NCBI GenBank assembly: GCA_054601695.1
Contig: BAAHQB010000225.1
Span: 248,001-312,000 of the forward strand
From: Amorphochlora amoebiformis
Lineage: Eukaryota; Cercozoa; Chlorarachniophyceae
DNA length: 64,000 nucleotides
Reading direction: 5' to 3'
Shown: one piece after another, positions 60,593-64,000 of the stretch
Position numbering within the stretch: position 1 is the first letter of the stretch
Layout of the letters: each line of letters begins with the position of its first letter
Position numbers and translations under genes: made by a program
Notes under the pieces: model-generated
Told to the model about the DNA's origin: nothing
Seen by the model: the letters and a program-made list of their open reading frames with translations, nothing else
The model's database searches: none

Positions 60593-60713
60593 GTATATAT
60601 ATATATATACACATATATATATATACATATAGACATATATATATATATATATAGGATGCTTTGGGAATCGACCAGACGAATTACTTCTGGGCCACAAGAA
60701 TGCCCATCTGGTG

Positions 60714-60754
<41 letters not shown>

Positions 60755-60886
60755 TATATAGATATATATATATAGATATGTATATATACTCTACTTAGGT
60801 ATAGAAAGATGCAGGATAACAAGAAAAAGCTACCATGGATATACTACACCACTAGCTTTGAGGAAGTTGAAAAAAGTATATATATA

Positions 60887-60952
<66 letters not shown>

Positions 60953-61166
60953 ATATATTATATATCATATATATATATATATATATATATCATGGATATA
61001 CTACACCACTAGTTTTGAGGAAGTTGAAAAAAGTATGTATATATATATATATATTGTTATATATTATATATCATATATATATATATATATATATTATATA
61101 TCGTATATATATATATATATACCATGGATATACTACACCACTAGTTTTTGAGGAAGTTGAAAAAAG

Positions 61167-61203
<37 letters not shown>

Positions 61204-61318
61204 CATGGATATACTACACCACTAGTTTTTGAGGAAGTTGAAAAAAGTATATATATATATATCATGGATATACTACACCACTAGTTTTGAACAAGTTGAA
61301 AAAAGTATGTGTATATAC

Positions 61319-61356
<38 letters not shown>

Positions 61357-61465
61357 TGGATATACTACACCACTAGTTTTGAGGAAGTTGAAAAAAGTAT
61401 ATATATATATATATATATCATGGATATACTACACCACTAGTTTTGAACAAGTTGAAAAAAGTATG

Positions 61466-61510
<45 letters not shown>

Positions 61511-61572
61511 ATATATATCATGGATATACTACACCACTAGTTTTGAGGAAGTTGAAAAAAGTATGTATATAA

Positions 61573-61616
<44 letters not shown>

Positions 61617-61663
61617 CATGGATATACTACACCACTAGTTTTGAGGAAGTTGAAAAAGGTATG

Positions 61664-61708
<45 letters not shown>

Positions 61709-61805
61709 CATGGATATACTACACCACTAGTTTTGAGGAAGTTGAAAAAAGTATGTATATACACATATACATATACACATACACATATATTGTTATACAT
61801 CACAT

Positions 61806-61840
<35 letters not shown>

Positions 61841-61881
61841 TTTGAGGAAGTTGAAGAAACTGTGTATATAGGAGATATATG

Positions 61882-61939
<58 letters not shown>

Positions 61940-62014
61940 ATGTGTGTGTGTGTATGTTTATATACGTGCTGCCTTATGTATTTACTACTATATATCTATT
62001 ACATCATTAGTCTC

Positions 62015-62054
<40 letters not shown>

Positions 62055-62147
62055 ATATGTATATATATACACGTACATAGATAACACATACATATCTTTA
62101 TATTTATAAAATCATGTATAAATACAAATATATATATATATATACAC

Positions 62148-62260
<113 letters not shown>

Positions 62261-62513
62261 TATATATATATACATATTATATATTATATATATATATATA
62301 TAAGTCTGGAAGAGTGGAAAATCAAGTCGATCAAACCGTATATATATATATATATGCATATATATATTATATATATATATATACATATTATATATATATA
62401 CATATATATATTATATATATATTATATATATATATATATATAAGTCTGGAAGAGTGGAAAATCAAGTCGATCAAACCGTATATATATATATATATATATA
62501 TGCATATATATAT

Positions 62514-62583
<70 letters not shown>

Positions 62584-62820
62584 TCTGGAAGAGTGGAAGA
62601 TCAAGTCGATCAAAACGACGTGCCCAAACGGCAGAAAAGTCTAAAAGGTTATACATATATATATATAATGTATATTATGTACATAGATATATGAGCATAT
62701 AGACAAGAAGATGAAAAGGGTATATGTATGTACATACATATATATGTGTGTGTGTGTGTATTATGGATATAGTGTATATGTATGTGTATTATGGATATAG
62801 TGTATATGTATGTGTATCAT

Positions 62821-62886
<66 letters not shown>

Positions 62887-63040
62887 ATGTGTGTGTGTAT
62901 TATGGATATAGTGTATACGTGTATTATGTATATAGTGTATATGTATTTACTATGGATGATAGTGTATATGTATGTGTATTATGGATAGAGTGTTAATGTA
63001 TATTTGTATTGGTATGCATGTATATATACATATATATATA

Positions 63041-63071
<31 letters not shown>

Positions 63072-63223
63072 TGTAATATTTATATATATATGTATGTATG
63101 CATATATACAACATATATATACATATATATATATACATACATATATATATATATATATATACATATATATACGACCTCAGGGTGTTCAGAAGACAGATGG
63201 CTATGCATAGAATGATTACTCAT

Positions 63224-63259
<36 letters not shown>

Positions 63260-63453
63260 TATATACAACATACACATATATATATATATATATATACGAC
63301 CTCAGGGTGTTTAGAAGACAGATGGCTATGCATAGAATGATTACTCATGGCAAGGAACGCCGACTGTAATACATTCAGACAAAACAGATGGAGAGAGAGA
63401 GAGAAAAGAGAGAGAGAGAACATGCATAATGAGAGAGAGAGAACATGCATAAT

Positions 63454-63499
<46 letters not shown>

Positions 63500-63774
63500 A
63501 AACGGAGAGAGAGAGAACATGCATAATATGAGAGAGAGAGAGAGAGAAAAGAGAGAGAGAGAACATGCATAATGAGAGAGAGAGAGAACATGCATAATGA
63601 GAGAGAGAGAGAGAGAGAGAGAAAACGGAGAGAGAGAGAACATGCATAATATGAGAGAGAGAGAGAGAGAGAGAGAGAAAAGAGAGAGAGAGAACATGCA
63701 TAATGAGAGAGAGAGAGAGAGAGGAAACGGAGGGAGAGAGAGAGAGAGAGAACGGAGAGAGAGAAAGAGAGAGA

Positions 63775-63808
<34 letters not shown>

Positions 63809-63879
63809 CGGAGAGAGAACACATGCATAATGAGAGAGAGAGAGAGAGAAAGAGAGGAAACGGAGAGAGAGAGAGAGAG

Positions 63880-63946
<67 letters not shown>

Positions 63947-64000
63947 GAGAGAGAGAGAGAACGGAGAGAGAGAGAGAGAACGGAGAGAGAGAGAGAGAGA

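Overview
The window is nuclear eukaryotic DNA dominated by simple repeats: (TA)n tracts almost everywhere, long (CT)n/(GA)n blocks, CCCTAA/TTAGGG telomere-like arrays, one (CG)n block and several minisatellites. Long reading frames of the YIYI, SLSL or RERE type are translations of these repeats and are not genes. The real genes are short islands of ordinary sequence, mostly 20-110 nt, bounded by GT and AG splice sites. The TA tracts usually run straight into those sites, giving donors such as GTATAT and acceptors such as TATATAG. Joining islands on one strand with matching intron phase gives proteins. The features suggest a protist or alga with TTAGGG-type telomere-like repeats and repeat-inflated introns. 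I cannot name the species.

Layout from left to right. (1) 1787-7433, minus: 5' half of a mitochondrial carrier gene that runs off the left edge. (2) 8231-26580, plus: a complete P-loop sulfotransferase gene of about 20 exons and about 376 aa spread over 18 kb. (3) 26672 onward, plus: first exon of a protein with a likely myristoylation/palmitoylation N-terminus. (4) 28471, plus: a short NLS-like exon near the end of the next gene. (5) 29506-31980, minus: a TFIIB-family transcription factor, the only gene with compact 56-138 bp introns. (6) 31974-about 37016, plus: a small membrane protein of unknown family, head to head with TFIIB. (7) 38116-45199, minus: a TMEM170-like membrane protein. (8) 45774-50412, plus: a small basic protein. 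(9) 51813-53620, 55040-55105, 55889-57524, 57864-59420 and 59850-63340, plus: C-terminal parts or short genes of unrecognised families.

Three window-wide patterns stand out. First, many exons are accompanied by truncated copies: copies upstream of an exon keep its acceptor and 5' part, and copies downstream keep its 3' part and donor. Second, CCCTAA arrays and pyrimidine (CT)n blocks inside introns lie almost always on the sense strand of the host gene, switching strand when the gene does. Third, coding content is about 5-10 percent, hidden in micro-islands that ordinary ORF calling misses. Exon joins were made by eye from phase and splice sites. Joins supported by a conserved family motif are strong; those in unrecognised genes are weaker. 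No functional link between the genes is apparent.
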